Shown piece after piece: positions 1 to 8,954 of a stretch of 61,556 nucleotides of DNA. The position numbers and the translations under genes were made by a program. The notes beneath the pieces were generated by a model, which was not told the origin of the DNA, did no database searches, and was given only the letters and a program-made list of their open reading frames with translations. The stretch spans positions 1 through 61,556 of the forward strand of contig JAJDNM010000027.1 in NCBI GenBank assembly GCA_022340665.1, given 5' to 3'. Position 1 is the first letter of the stretch. Each line of letters begins with the position of its first letter. The stretch comes from Acidobacteriota bacterium. Its GTDB lineage: Bacteria > Acidobacteriota > Thermoanaerobaculia > Thermoanaerobaculales > Sulfomarinibacteraceae.

Positions 1-711
1 AACCCCGAGCGGCAGCATTCGAATGGGCGAGCCCGCCGCGTAGTGGTCCGGCACCTCGTCCGGAGATCCGCCCAGAAGCTGATCGATGACATCCCCCCCG
101 CACACCTCATTGTCCATGTCCCGAAACGGTGCCAGCTGTCCTGGTCCGGCCAAGCTCACCGCAGCCACGATCGGCAGGGACGTTTCCGAGTACAACACGC
201 TCTCTTCCTCGATCCTCGGTCGAGCGGCTGCCCAGAGAGCGAGGTGTCCACCGGCCGAGTGGCCTACCGCGACCACACGATTCAGATCGAGTCGATACTC
301 GGACTCCATAGCCCGCAGAAAGTCGATGGCTTTGGCAACATCGAGAAGGGTATTCGGCCAACCACCTCCGGGGCTGTCGACGCGTCGATACTCTATGTTC
401 CACGTCGCGATGCCCGCCTGCGCGAAGGCTTTCGCAAACCGACCCAGGTACTCCAGATCTGCGAACGACAGCCAGCATCCGCCATGGATAACGACGAGCA
501 CCGGGAACGGGCCTTCGCCGTCCGGCAGAAACAGGTGGCCGAATTGGTTTGCGTCCGTCCCATAGTTCAGCACCACGTTAGGCACCACCGGATCCGCTCC
601 CAATACATCCCGAGATGTCAGATACTGCGCCATCGACCGCGCCGACCACAGGCACAGACAAGCACACGCAATCACGGTTGCCGTTCGAGTTCCCGGAACC
701 CTAAATCGCAT
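1..711 (-). CDS. Secreted alpha/beta hydrolase (esterase/lipase-like), 3' end outside window
   Basis: The minus-strand frame stays open from an ATG at 711 to the window edge, giving 237 codons without a stop, so the C-terminus is missing. The N-terminus looks like a signal peptide: a basic start, then a Cys/Leu/Ala-rich hydrophobic stretch ending near SMAQ. The mature part shows an oxyanion-loop motif HGGCW and the nucleophile elbow GHSAGGH, as in alpha/beta hydrolases of the carboxylesterase or BD-FAE group. The Asp and His of the triad would lie beyond the edge. A G-rich ribosome site (AAGGGGG) precedes the ATG. The substrate cannot be told; an acyl ester is likely from the family. Confidence 0.8.
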   Translation of the reverse strand, partial: MRFRVPGTRTATVIACACLCLWSARSMAQYLTSRDVLGADPVVPNVVLNYGTDANQFGHLFLPDGEGPFPVLVVIHGGCWLSFADLEYLGRFAKAFAQAGIATWNIEYRRVDSPGGGWPNTLLDVAKAIDFLRAMESEYRLDLNRVVAVGHSAGGHLALWAAARPRIEEESVLYSETSLPIVAAVSLAGPGQLAPFRDMDNEVCGGDVIDQLLGGSPDEVPDHYAAGSPIRMLPLGV

Positions 712-820
712 CCCGACCCCCTTCAATCGCCCAACAGATTTCAGGTCGAGCAACAACCTTTTTCAACGAGAGATCCCGCCCATCTTACACGGCTCGAGAA
801 GGCAAGCGGCGAACACCATG

Positions 821-850
821 CCTCATTCCGAACTCCGAATTTCGAATTCG
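821..850. repeat. Half-element of the heptad intergenic repeat (TTCCGAA type)
   Basis: Short tract of degenerate units (ATTCCGAA, CTCCGAA, TTTCGAA) just upstream of the ccoI start. It matches one arm of the inverted-repeat elements seen elsewhere in the window. No complementary second arm or G/C core is visible here, so it may be a decayed copy. Confidence 0.55.
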
Positions 851-879
851 TTCTTTTCTCCCATGAGAAAATCTCCACA

Positions 880-3282
880 ATGACTATCGACTGCAACCAT
901 TGCGGCCTGCCTGTGCCGACGGGTCTGGTGGAGGACGGGGCCGAGCTCCAGTTCTGCTGCAACGGATGCCGGGTGGCTTACGAGGTGATCCATCAGCACG
1001 GGCTCGACGGCTACTACGACATCAAGGCCCGTATCGACGGGCCCGATCTGGCCGCGCAGCGCTCCGGCAAGAGCTTCGCGGAGTTCGACGATCCCGCATT
1101 CTGGGACCTCTACTGCCGCGACCGGTCCGACGGTGTCGCGACTGTCGAGCTCTACCTCGAGGGCGTGCACTGCGCCGCTTGTGTGTGGCTGGTGGAGAAG
1201 CTAACGGTTGTGGTCGACGGGGTAGCCGAGGTGCGACTCGACCTCGGCCGCTCGCTCGCCACTGTCACCTGGAACCCCGAAACCACGCAGCTGTCGGAGA
1301 TCGCTCGGTTCCTCGATTCCATCGGCTACGCGCCACATCCCTTTCGCGGGGTCGAGGCGCGGGACATGGCGCGGCGTGAAGAGCGCTCCTTGTTGATCCG
1401 GATAGCAGTCTCCGGTGCCATCGCCGGCAACGTGATGCTCATCGCCTTCGCTCTCTACGGCGGCCATTTCCACGGCATCACCGACGAGTTCAGGAACCTC
1501 TTCCGGTGGGTCAGCATGGCCCTCGCGGTGCCGTCCGTCTTCTGGTGCGCCAACGTCTTCTACCGCGGGGCCTGGGGGGCGCTCAAGACTCGCAGCCTGC
1601 ACATGGACCTGCCAATCGCGATCGGCATCCTGGCCGGTTTCACCCAGGGTGCCATCAACACTGTCCGCGGCACCGGCGAAATTTACTTTGACTCGGTGAC
1701 GGCGCTGATCTTCTTCCTCCTGGTTGGCCGGTTCCTGCAACGTCGTCAGCAACTCAAAGCGGCAAGCTCCACCGAGCTGCTCTTCACCCTCGCCCCATCC
1801 ACCGCGCGCCTGGTGGAAGCCGAGGGTGTTCGCGAGGTACCGATCGAAGCTCTCGGACCCGGGGCCATAGTCGAGGTCCGGGCCGGGGACTCGATCCCGG
1901 CGGATGGTGTCGTGTCCGACGGCTCCTCGACCCTCGACCGATCGCTGCTCACCGGTGAGTCACTGCCCGAACCGGTTACCGCCGGAGACCCCGTCCACGC
2001 CGGCACCGTCAATTTGGGAAGTCGAGTCCTTGTGGAGGTCCGCGCGACCGGCGAGGACACGCGCGTCGGCCGATTGATGCGGCTGGTCGAGGAGGGAGCC
2101 CTTCGGCGCGCCCCGGTGGTACAGCTCGCCGACCGGATCTCGGGTTGGTTCGTAGCCCTCGTGCTGGCGTTGGCGGCAATCACCGTCGCCGTCTGGCTGC
2201 CGCTCGAGCCCGAGCACGCGGTCGAGCACGCAGTCGCGTTGCTCATAGTCAGCTGCCCCTGCGCCCTCGGGCTCGCCACGCCGTTGGCGGTCAGCGCCGC
2301 GATCGGCCGTGCCGCCCGCAAGCAAATCCTGATCAAGGGTGGCGATGCGCTCGAGAACCTGGCCCGGCCTGGGCGAATGATCCTCGACAAGACCGGCACG
2401 CTGACAGAAGGGAAACTGGGGATCCTAGCCTGGTGGGGCGATGTAAGCGTGAAACGGATGGTGGCGGCGATCGAGCGTCACTCCGCCCACCCGGCAGCTC
2501 GCGCCCTGGGATCGGACGATCTCATTGAGGGGCTGCCGGAGGTGACGGAGGTGCGAGAGATCACCGGCGCCGGCATCAGCGGGATGTGCAATGACCAGGA
2601 AGTCATGATTGCCTCGACGGGCCACGTCTCCAGCGAGCTTGGCGGCCTGCCGGAAGAAGCCTCGGAGGCCGCGGATGCCTTCGCCCGCAAAGGCCTGAGT
2701 CCGGTGGCAATAGCGGTCGACCACCAGGTCGTGGCGATAGTGGGGATCGGCGATCCCCTTCGCCACGACAGCGCGGATGCCGTGAGCGCAATTGTCGACG
2801 ATGGATGGACTGTTGAAATTCTCTCCGGGGACCACCCGCTGGTCGTTCAATCGATCGCCGAACAAATCGGCCTTCCGGCGGCATCGGCTCACGGCGGAGT
2901 GACCCCAGAGCAAAAGCTCGAGGCGGTGCGGGAGGGAGCAGCAGGCGCAACGACGGCAATGGTCGGCGACGGCGTGAACGACGCCGCGGCGCTGGCCGCG
3001 GCCACGGTTGGCATAGGCGTCCACGGGGGCGCAGAGGCTGCGTTGGCCGCCTCCGACGTCTATCTCGCACGTCCCGGCCTCGCGCCGGTTGTGGAGCTTC
3101 TCGACGGCGCGGAGCGCACGCTCGGCGTGATCCGCCGCAATCTCGTCTTTTCACTCGCCTACAACCTTGTCGCGGTGAGCTTCGCCATCACCGGCCACAT
3201 GAGTCCGCTCCTCGCCGCAATTCTGATGCCGTTGAGCAGTATGACGGTTGTGTTGAGTTCGTATCGAGCACGGACGTTTTGA
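880..3282 (+). CDS. ccoI: Cu(+)-translocating P1B-type ATPase, CcoI/FixI type
   Basis: An 800-aa heavy-metal P-type ATPase predicted to export copper across the inner membrane for cbb3 cytochrome oxidase assembly. Residues 1-80 hold the Cys-rich N-terminal domain (CNHC at 5-8, CCNGC at 26-30) typical of CcoI/FixI. An HMA domain follows with CAAC at 98-101. MDLPIAIGI at 242-250 is also typical of this subfamily. The core motifs are intact: TGES near 358, CPC at 459-461, the phosphorylated Asp in DKTGT at 503-507, the HP pair at 537-538 and GDGVND near the C-terminus. The reading frame stays open far upstream, but that part overlaps the esterase and carries no domain, so I start at 880. ccoS lies directly downstream. 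Confidence 0.93.
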   Translation: MTIDCNHCGLPVPTGLVEDGAELQFCCNGCRVAYEVIHQHGLDGYYDIKARIDGPDLAAQRSGKSFAEFDDPAFWDLYCRDRSDGVATVELYLEGVHCAACVWLVEKLTVVVDGVAEVRLDLGRSLATVTWNPETTQLSEIARFLDSIGYAPHPFRGVEARDMARREERSLLIRIAVSGAIAGNVMLIAFALYGGHFHGITDEFRNLFRWVSMALAVPSVFWCANVFYRGAWGALKTRSLHMDLPIAIGILAGFTQGAINTVRGTGEIYFDSVTALIFFLLVGRFLQRRQQLKAASSTELLFTLAPSTARLVEAEGVREVPIEALGPGAIVEVRAGDSIPADGVVSDGSSTLDRSLLTGESLPEPVTAGDPVHAGTVNLGSRVLVEVRATGEDTRVGRLMRLVEEGALRRAPVVQLADRISGWFVALVLALAAITVAVWLPLEPEHAVEHAVALLIVSCPCALGLATPLAVSAAIGRAARKQILIKGGDALENLARPGRMILDKTGTLTEGKLGILAWWGDVSVKRMVAAIERHSAHPAARALGSDDLIEGLPEVTEVREITGAGISGMCNDQEVMIASTGHVSSELGGLPEEASEAADAFARKGLSPVAIAVDHQVVAIVGIGDPLRHDSADAVSAIVDDGWTVEILSGDHPLVVQSIAEQIGLPAASAHGGVTPEQKLEAVREGAAGATTAMVGDGVNDAAALAAATVGIGVHGGAEAALAASDVYLARPGLAPVVELLDGAERTLGVIRRNLVFSLAYNLVAVSFAITGHMSPLLAAILMPLSSMTVVLSSYRARTF

Positions 3283-3387
3283 AGTTTTGAGTTCTTAGTG
3301 TTGAGTTTTGAGTTCCCACCCGGCCTCCCAGTTCTCGGGCGGGCGGGGGATAACTCAACACTCAAGATTCAAAACTCAACACTGAGG
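3281..3387. repeat. Heptad inverted-repeat element (AACTCAA type)
   Basis: The left arm at 3281-3314 (units like TTTTGAG, TGTTGAG) and the right arm at 3351-3387 (AACTCAA, CACTCAA) are imperfect reverse complements. They flank a G/C core with CCCACCCGG and CGGGCGGGCGGGGG. The element fills the ccoI-ccoS spacer, so a ccoI transcript would carry a long hairpin before ccoS. Confidence 0.8.
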
Positions 3388-3409
3388 AAACGGGCGGTAG
3401 AATAGCGTC

Positions 3410-3595
3410 GTGTCCGCTGTCTACATCGCCCTGCCATTCGCCCTGCTGCTGGCATTGCTCTTCCTCGCAATGTTCATCTGGTCGGTGAGATCCGGGCAGA
3501 TGGACGACCTGGAAACCCCGGCCCACCGCATCCTCGGAGAAGACGAGGAGCGAAGGACGCCCACCCCGTCGGACGACGACCCACTAGATCGGTGA
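3410..3595 (+). CDS. ccoS: cbb3-type cytochrome oxidase assembly protein CcoS
   Basis: A 61-aa single-span membrane protein starting with GTG. One hydrophobic helix (residues about 4-24) is followed by [18 protein letters not shown], which matches the CcoS signature of aromatic/VRSGQ-DDL-xPAxRIL. CcoS is needed to insert cofactors into cbb3 oxidase and is usually encoded next to ccoI, as here. The acidic tail is variable in the family. The oxidase subunits (ccoNOQP) are not in the window, so the assembly pair either sits apart from them or they lie outside to the left. Confidence 0.9.
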   Translation: MSAVYIALPFALLLALLFLAMFIWSVRSGQMDDLETPAHRILGEDEERRTPTPSDDDPLDR

Positions 3596-4025
3596 CCAAC
3601 TCGACTGCCGCTGGGGCGGGGCTCGTAACCGTCGGCCCCCCTCCGGAATAGGAATCCACAGGAGATCCAGTGATGTGGTGTTTCACTCTTGAAATGGCTT
3701 CCCGGAGAGCCGACCGCAGCCGCCCTCCAGCGGTCACGGGACGAGACACCCATCCCCCAAGAGATCTCCACCCCAACGTCATCCACCTGATCTGCTGACA
3801 ACCCCACCCAACCCGCACACCGTTGCGGCGTCCGGGCGCCGCGATGGTCCATCCCCGACCACCCAACCGATGCTCGATGCTCGATGCTCGATGCTCGATT
3901 TAACGAATCGATAAATCGCGTTGCTGAATTGTCAAGGGGCTTACCATGGCAAAGCCCGAGGGGCGAAGCCGGGTGGGCGGATCGATTATCCAGTATCCAG
4001 CATCTAGCATCGGGTGGGCGGGCGG
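3596..4025. other. 430-bp non-coding spacer between ccoS and queA
   Basis: The first 265 bases (3596-3860) are G/C-rich and I see no gene, RNA or convincing signal in them. The rest is the heptad repeat element listed separately. The two flanking genes converge, so no promoter is needed here. Confidence 0.7.
3861..4025. repeat. Heptad inverted-repeat element (GATGCTC type)
   Basis: The left arm at 3869-3900 is a near-perfect tandem of GATGCTC with period 7. The right arm at about 3981-4011 reads ATCCAGTATCCAGCATC and is its imperfect reverse complement. Between and after the arms are G/C runs (GGGTGGGCGG at 3971-3980, CGGGTGGGCGGGCGG at 4011-4025). The element touches the queA stop codon. 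Confidence 0.8.
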
Positions 4026-5054
4026 TCAGACGATCAGCATCGCATCGCCGTAGGAGAAGAAGCGGTATCGTCGGCCAATCGCCTTGGCGTAGGTGTCGAG
4101 AATCTTCTCCCTTCCGGCGAGGGCGCTGATCATCATCAAAAGGGTCGAACGAGGCAGGTGGAAATTGGTCAGCATGGCACCCACGCCCCGGAACGCATAT
4201 CCGGGCGTTATGAAGAGCCGGGTCAATCCGTCGCCGGTCCGGGCGCGGCCCTTCCCTGCGGCCAGGGCACCCTCGAGGGCGCGCACCGAGGTGGTGCCAA
4301 CGCAGACGATCCGGCGTCCCGCCTCGAGGGCGGTGTTGACCGCCACCGCCGTAGGTTCCGACAGCCAGTACCACTCCTCGTGCATCTCGTGATCAGAGAT
4401 GTTCTCGACCGATACCGGCCGGAAGGTGCCGAGCCCAACGTGCAGGGTCAGCGATGCGATTTCGATGCCGCGGTCCCGGATATCCTGCAGGTGGCCCTCG
4501 GTGAAGTGGAGCCCGGCGGTCGGCGCCGCGGCCGCACCCGGAGCGGCGGCATAGACCGTCTGATAATTCCGCCGGTCCTCCTCGATGCCCCCCTCGGGCC
4601 GTCCGATGTAGGGAGGCAACGGCATTTCGCCAATGCGGTCCAGCCGCTCGAGACCGAGCGACGGGTCGAACCGCACGCGCCAACGTCCCTGGCCACGCCG
4701 CCCCTCCGGAATCGCCACGCCTCCATCGGAGAGCACGATGCGTTCGCCGATCCTGGCGCGAGCCGACGGGCGCAGCAGTGCTTCCCAGGCGTCACCGTCC
4801 AGCGCTCTCAGTAGTAGCAGCTCGAACTTCCGGCCGGTGGGGCGGTGGGCCCAGAGGCGCGCCGGAATCACGCGCGTATCGTTGAGCAGCAGCAGGTCAT
4901 CGGGCCGAAGGTATTCGACGAAATTGCCGATGTGGCGGTGCTCGAGTTCGCCGCTCGCACGGTCGAGCACCAGCAGCCGCGACGTGCCGCGCGGCACCGG
5001 CGACTGCGCAATCAGCTCCTGCGGCAGCTCGTAATCGAAGTCGTCGGTTCGCAC
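4026..5054 (-). CDS. queA: S-adenosylmethionine:tRNA ribosyltransferase-isomerase
   Basis: A 342-aa protein colinear with QueA, the cytosolic enzyme that moves the ribosyl group of SAM onto 7-aminomethyl-7-deazaguanine in tRNA to give epoxyqueuosine. Family motifs are clear: the N-terminal FDYELPQELIAQ, DDLLLLNDTRVIPARL, the AAPTAGLHFT block and the C-terminal TNFHLPRSTLLMM. Length is normal for the family. No other queuosine gene is nearby. It converges on ccoS, and its upstream region carries a short heptad repeat. Confidence 0.96.
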   Translation of the reverse strand: MRTDDFDYELPQELIAQSPVPRGTSRLLVLDRASGELEHRHIGNFVEYLRPDDLLLLNDTRVIPARLWAHRPTGRKFELLLLRALDGDAWEALLRPSARARIGERIVLSDGGVAIPEGRRGQGRWRVRFDPSLGLERLDRIGEMPLPPYIGRPEGGIEEDRRNYQTVYAAAPGAAAAPTAGLHFTEGHLQDIRDRGIEIASLTLHVGLGTFRPVSVENISDHEMHEEWYWLSEPTAVAVNTALEAGRRIVCVGTTSVRALEGALAAGKGRARTGDGLTRLFITPGYAFRGVGAMLTNFHLPRSTLLMMISALAGREKILDTYAKAIGRRYRFFSYGDAMLIV

Positions 5055-5077
5055 GGGCGCATTCTACCGTTCGCCCG

Positions 5078-5111
5078 TCGATCCTCGATGCTCGATCCTC
5101 GATGCGCATCG
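5078..5111. repeat. Short heptad tract (GATCCTC/GATGCTC)
   Basis: Four period-7 units alternating TCGATCC and TCGATGC lie just upstream of queA. This looks like a single arm of the repeat family; the complementary arm is not evident. Confidence 0.6.
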
Positions 5112-5273
5112 TTGTTTTCGACTCGTGGATCGGTAATTGAGTACCTTCCGGCACGTGACAGATGCCAACCCAATCTTTCCCTAACCGGTCGGATAACCCG
5201 ACCCCAATTCCTGTACTACCTGTGAACATCGGATCGAGGCGCATGGCGCCGGTTCGACGTTAGAATCACTGAA

Positions 5274-5663
5274 ATGAAACGACCGAAAGAACACCGCCTG
5301 GGTCGTCGCGCCGAATGGGCGGCGATGGTGCTTCTGCTGGCCAAGGGTTACCGCCCAAAACACCGCAACTGGCGCGGTGCCGGAGGTGAGATCGACCTGG
5401 TGATGAAGCGTAACGGCACCACGGTCTTCGTCGAGGTCAAGGCCAGGTCGGGCCGGGAGTTCGGCGGCGCTGGCGAGGCGCTGAACACCAAGAAGCAACA
5501 GATTCTCACCCGCGCCGCCTCGGCCTACCTCGGTACGTTCGGACTCTGGGAGGAGCCGTGCCGCTACGATCTGGTGACTATCGAACGCGTGGGGGGCCTC
5601 TTCCCCTGGCGCATCCGCCACTTCCGCGACGTCTTCCAGCCGAATCTCGGACGGCAATTCTGA
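5274..5663 (+). CDS. YraN/UPF0102 family endonuclease-like protein
   Basis: A 129-aa protein of the YraN family with a predicted restriction-endonuclease fold. The active-site pattern is visible: an early Glu in GRRAEWAA, then GEIDLVMKRNGTTVFVEVKAR, which supplies the D...ExK signature. The biochemical role of the family is poorly defined; members often sit near ribosomal or DNA-processivity genes, but here the gene stands alone between queA and the efflux operon. It starts with ATG in a short spacer and converges on the RND permease. Confidence 0.88.
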   Translation: MKRPKEHRLGRRAEWAAMVLLLAKGYRPKHRNWRGAGGEIDLVMKRNGTTVFVEVKARSGREFGGAGEALNTKKQQILTRAASAYLGTFGLWEEPCRYDLVTIERVGGLFPWRIRHFRDVFQPNLGRQF

Positions 5664-5747
5664 ATTCTCAATTTTGAATGTTGAATTCCCACCCACCCGT
5701 TCTCTGGTCGTGCGGGTGGGAAATTCGAAATTCGAAATCCCAAATCA
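5661..5747. repeat. Heptad inverted-repeat element (AAATTCG type)
   Basis: The left arm (TGAATTCTCAATTTTGAATG) and the right arm (period-7 AAATTCG units) pair imperfectly around a core with CCCACCCACCC and GCGGGTGGG. The element occupies the whole spacer between the convergent yraN-like gene and RND permease gene and reaches the stop codons on both sides. Confidence 0.8.
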
Positions 5748-8700
5748 GCTCTCTACTGCCTTCACCTGCCGACTCACTCTCATCTCTTCGGTTGCGGTTC
5801 CAAAGGCCATCTTGAGGTCCTCGAGGATGCGATAGAGCGTCGGTACGAGAAGCAGTGTGATGGCAGTCGCGAAGACGATGCCGTATCCCAGACTCACCGC
5901 CATGGGAATCAGAAACCGAGCCTGCATGCTGGTCTCGAAGATCATCGGTGACAGACCGAGAAAGGTCGTGGCAGTGGTCAACAGGATGGGTCGGAATCGC
6001 CGTTCGCCCGCCTCCCTGATGGACTCGTCCACCGACACACCTTCACGGCGCAGGCGATTGATCAGGTCGACCAAAATAAGCGAGTCGTTGACCACGACGC
6101 CGGTCAACGCAACCATTCCGAACATCGACAGCATGGTCAGGTTGAGACCCATCGCGATGTGGCCGAAGACGGCACCCACGAGGCCAAATGGAATCGCCGA
6201 CATGATAATCAGGGGCTGGGTGTAGGACCTGAACGGAATCGCCAGGAGCGCGAAGATGGCAATCTGAGCCACCAGGAAGTTGACCTTCAAGCTGTCCAGC
6301 GATTCCTTCTGTTCGCGCTGCTCACCTTCAAAGTCGTACGTCAGGCCGGGAAACTCGAGCGCGAGATTCGGCAGCACCTCTTTTCGCAGATCGGCGTTGA
6401 TTTCATTGGCGTTCGCCACGGATGCGTCGACATCGCCCGTCACAGTCACCACGCGACGGCGATCCGTTCGGTTGATTACGGCGTATCCCCGTCCCTCCTC
6501 GACCGACGCGACAATCGTGAACGGAACCTCGCTACCGTCCGGCAGGCGCACCCGCATGTTCTCGATGTCGCCCAAAGACCGCCGCTCATCTTCCGGGTAC
6601 CGAACCATGACCCGGATGTCGTCTCGACCGCGTTGGATCCTCTGGACCTCCCGACCGTAGAAACCTGCACGCACCTGGCGACCCAGATCGGCCAGGGTCA
6701 AACCGGCGGCACGACCCTCTGGCGTCAGCGAGAGCTCGAGCTCCTGCTTGCCCGGAAGGAATGAGTCCGCGATGTCCTTGGTTCCCGGGTACTCGGCTAT
6801 GATCCCCTTGAGCCGATCGACCACGTGAAGCAGGGTGTCGAAGTCCCTGTGAGCGAGCTGCACGCTGATCGCGTCCCCGGGTGAAAAGAGGCTCGACTTG
6901 TATATGAGCGACACCGCACCCGGAACCTCGCCGACGATCTCGCGCCATCGGTTCAGGAGCTCTGAGGAACTGACCGATCGGTGCTCTGAACCCAGAAGTT
7001 CAACGCTGACCTCGCCGAGGTGAGCGGAGTTCTGTGCCACGTTCTGTGACGCCATCGGACCGTGCGCCCCGGCGGTCGGATGTTGTCCCACGGTCGCCGA
7101 GATATGGGTGACGATCGAAGGGGCCCCTTCGGACTTGCCCTCGTCGTACTCCCGGGCGAGCTGTACCGCGCCCTCGGTAATCCTGTCCAGCACCGCCTGC
7201 GTCTGCTCGACCGGCGTCCCCTGCGGCATGGTCAACATCGCCGCCATGCTGTCGGCATCCACGTTGGGCATCATGCTGAACTTGAGGTATCCGCCGACTA
7301 CCACCGCCACACTCACGATGAGGAAAACGAGAGCCATGGAAACCGTCAGATACCGCCACTCGAGGGCCAGGTCGAGGCTCTTCCGATAGGGACCACTGAT
7401 GATCCACTGGAGACCTCTATGGACCGTCTTCTGGACACGCTCGATCGGGCCGAGGATCGGCCTCAGGATCCGGTTGAAGAGATGACCGTCACCCGACAGG
7501 TGGGCCGGCAGGATGAGGAGCGCCTCGACCAGCGACATCAGGAGCACCGAGATGACGACGATCGGGATCTGTTTCATGATCTGGCCCATGCGACCCGACA
7601 CGAAGAGCAGCGGAGCGAAAGCGGCAACCGTCGTGATGACGGCGAAGGTCACTGGCATCGCCATCTCGCGCACGCCGCGGATGGCCGCGTCGAGGGGTTT
7701 GATGCCTTTTTCCAGATAGTTGTAAACGTTTTCGCCGACAACGATTGCGTCGTCGACCACGATGCCGAGGACGACGATAAACGCGAACAGCGAGACCATG
7801 TTGAGGGTGACATCGAAATGTGGGACCAGCCAGAATCCCCCGAGGAACGAGATTGGAATTCCCATGGTGGTCCAGAATGCCAGCCTGAGATTCAGAAACA
7901 GGGCCAGACAGGCAAAGACGAGGATCAGACCAAGGCGGGCGTTTCGCAGCAGCAGGCCGATCCGCTGCCTGAGAATGATCGAATCATCGTCCCAGGTATC
8001 GACTGAGACCCCCGCCGGAAGGGTCGGCTCGAGGTCCTCGATGAAATCCTTGGTCACTTCGGCCACCTCGAGCGCACCTTCGCTGCCGACTCTGTAGACC
8101 TGTATCAGGGCCGCTCTCTTGCCGTTGAAGCTGGTAGCCGTGTCGGTGTCCTCGAACCCGTCGACCACGGTCGCGACATCTGACAGGTAGACCCGTGTCC
8201 CATCTGACCGGGTCACCACGACGATGTCCTCGAATTCGGTGCCGTGATACATCTGGCCCTTGGTCCGGAGCAGGATCTCGCCGCCACGAGTCTTGACCGC
8301 TCCACCGGGTAGATCGAGGGACGACATCCCCACTACGTTGGCCACCTGCTCGAAGCTGAGGCCATATCGCCTCAGATCTTCCTCCGAGACCTCGATCGAG
8401 ATTTCGTAGTTGCGGACACCCGCAATTTCCACCTGAGACACGCCTTCCCGGGCCGTGAGCTCATCTCGAACCGTTTCCGCCAGTGCCTTCAGCGTCTTCT
8501 CGGAGGCGTCTCCGTGGAGCACGACCGTGATCACCCGTCGCCGGGTGTCACCCTCGGCAACCACTGGCTTCTCGGTCTCGATCGGGAAGGTCTCGATCCG
8601 GTCGACCGCAGCCTTGATATCGTCGAGGACCTTTGTGTCGTCCGCGTCCTCTTCAAGCTCGGCGGTGACCACTCCCATGTTCTCTTGCGCCACGGACCGA

Positions 8701-8954
8701 ATTCGCTTGATACCCTCGATCGAGGCGATTGCCTCCTCGACCCGCACACACACACCCTCCTCCGCCTCGGCCGGTGACGCTCCACGATAGGGCACCCGGA
8801 TTGTCACGGTGTCGGTGTCGATTTCGGGGAAAACCTCGACCACGACTCGAGCCAGGGCCAGCGCACCCGAAACCAGAATGAAGATCATCAACATGTTCGC
8901 CGCGACGTGGTTGGCGGCAAACCAGGCCAGCGGTCCCTTGCGGCTGTCTTTCAT
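5745..8954 (-). CDS. RND efflux transporter permease subunit
   Basis: A 1069-aa AcrB/MdtB-type inner-membrane RND pump, the normal length for the superfamily. It has the N-terminal helix, a large periplasmic domain beginning EVFPEIDTDTVTI and PYRGASPAEAEEGV, and an acidic TM4 motif (GIVVDDAIVVGENV) that carries the proton-relay Asp residues. A second periplasmic domain precedes the last TM bundle (GVVVNDSLILVDLIN). It works with the adaptor and outer-membrane factor encoded upstream; its start overlaps the adaptor stop by 4 bases. The substrate range (drugs, lipids or other amphiphiles) cannot be read from the sequence. The motifs do not suggest a CzcA-type metal pump, though this is not excluded. 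Confidence 0.93.
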   Translation of the reverse strand: MKDSRKGPLAWFAANHVAANMLMIFILVSGALALARVVVEVFPEIDTDTVTIRVPYRGASPAEAEEGVCVRVEEAIASIEGIKRIRSVAQENMGVVTAELEEDADDTKVLDDIKAAVDRIETFPIETEKPVVAEGDTRRRVITVVLHGDASEKTLKALAETVRDELTAREGVSQVEIAGVRNYEISIEVSEEDLRRYGLSFEQVANVVGMSSLDLPGGAVKTRGGEILLRTKGQMYHGTEFEDIVVVTRSDGTRVYLSDVATVVDGFEDTDTATSFNGKRAALIQVYRVGSEGALEVAEVTKDFIEDLEPTLPAGVSVDTWDDDSIILRQRIGLLLRNARLGLILVFACLALFLNLRLAFWTTMGIPISFLGGFWLVPHFDVTLNMVSLFAFIVVLGIVVDDAIVVGENVYNYLEKGIKPLDAAIRGVREMAMPVTFAVITTVAAFAPLLFVSGRMGQIMKQIPIVVISVLLMSLVEALLILPAHLSGDGHLFNRILRPILGPIERVQKTVHRGLQWIISGPYRKSLDLALEWRYLTVSMALVFLIVSVAVVVGGYLKFSMMPNVDADSMAAMLTMPQGTPVEQTQAVLDRITEGAVQLAREYDEGKSEGAPSIVTHISATVGQHPTAGAHGPMASQNVAQNSAHLGEVSVELLGSEHRSVSSSELLNRWREIVGEVPGAVSLIYKSSLFSPGDAISVQLAHRDFDTLLHVVDRLKGIIAEYPGTKDIADSFLPGKQELELSLTPEGRAAGLTLADLGRQVRAGFYGREVQRIQRGRDDIRVMVRYPEDERRSLGDIENMRVRLPDGSEVPFTIVASVEEGRGYAVINRTDRRRVVTVTGDVDASVANANEINADLRKEVLPNLALEFPGLTYDFEGEQREQKESLDSLKVNFLVAQIAIFALLAIPFRSYTQPLIIMSAIPFGLVGAVFGHIAMGLNLTMLSMFGMVALTGVVVNDSLILVDLINRLRREGVSVDESIREAGERRFRPILLTTATTFLGLSPMIFETSMQARFLIPMAVSLGYGIVFATAITLLLVPTLYRILEDLKMAFGTATEEMRVSRQVKAVES

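Noticed and set aside
43-879. Open frame in phase with ccoI over 837 bases upstream of its start
   Set aside because: It overlaps the esterase gene on the other strand, its translation has no domain, and the CcoI family begins at the Cys-rich segment at 880.
3869-3900. CRISPR-like tandem repeat (GATGCTC)
   Set aside because: Units are 7 bases with no spacers, no cas genes are nearby, and a complementary arm follows, so it is an inverted-repeat element.
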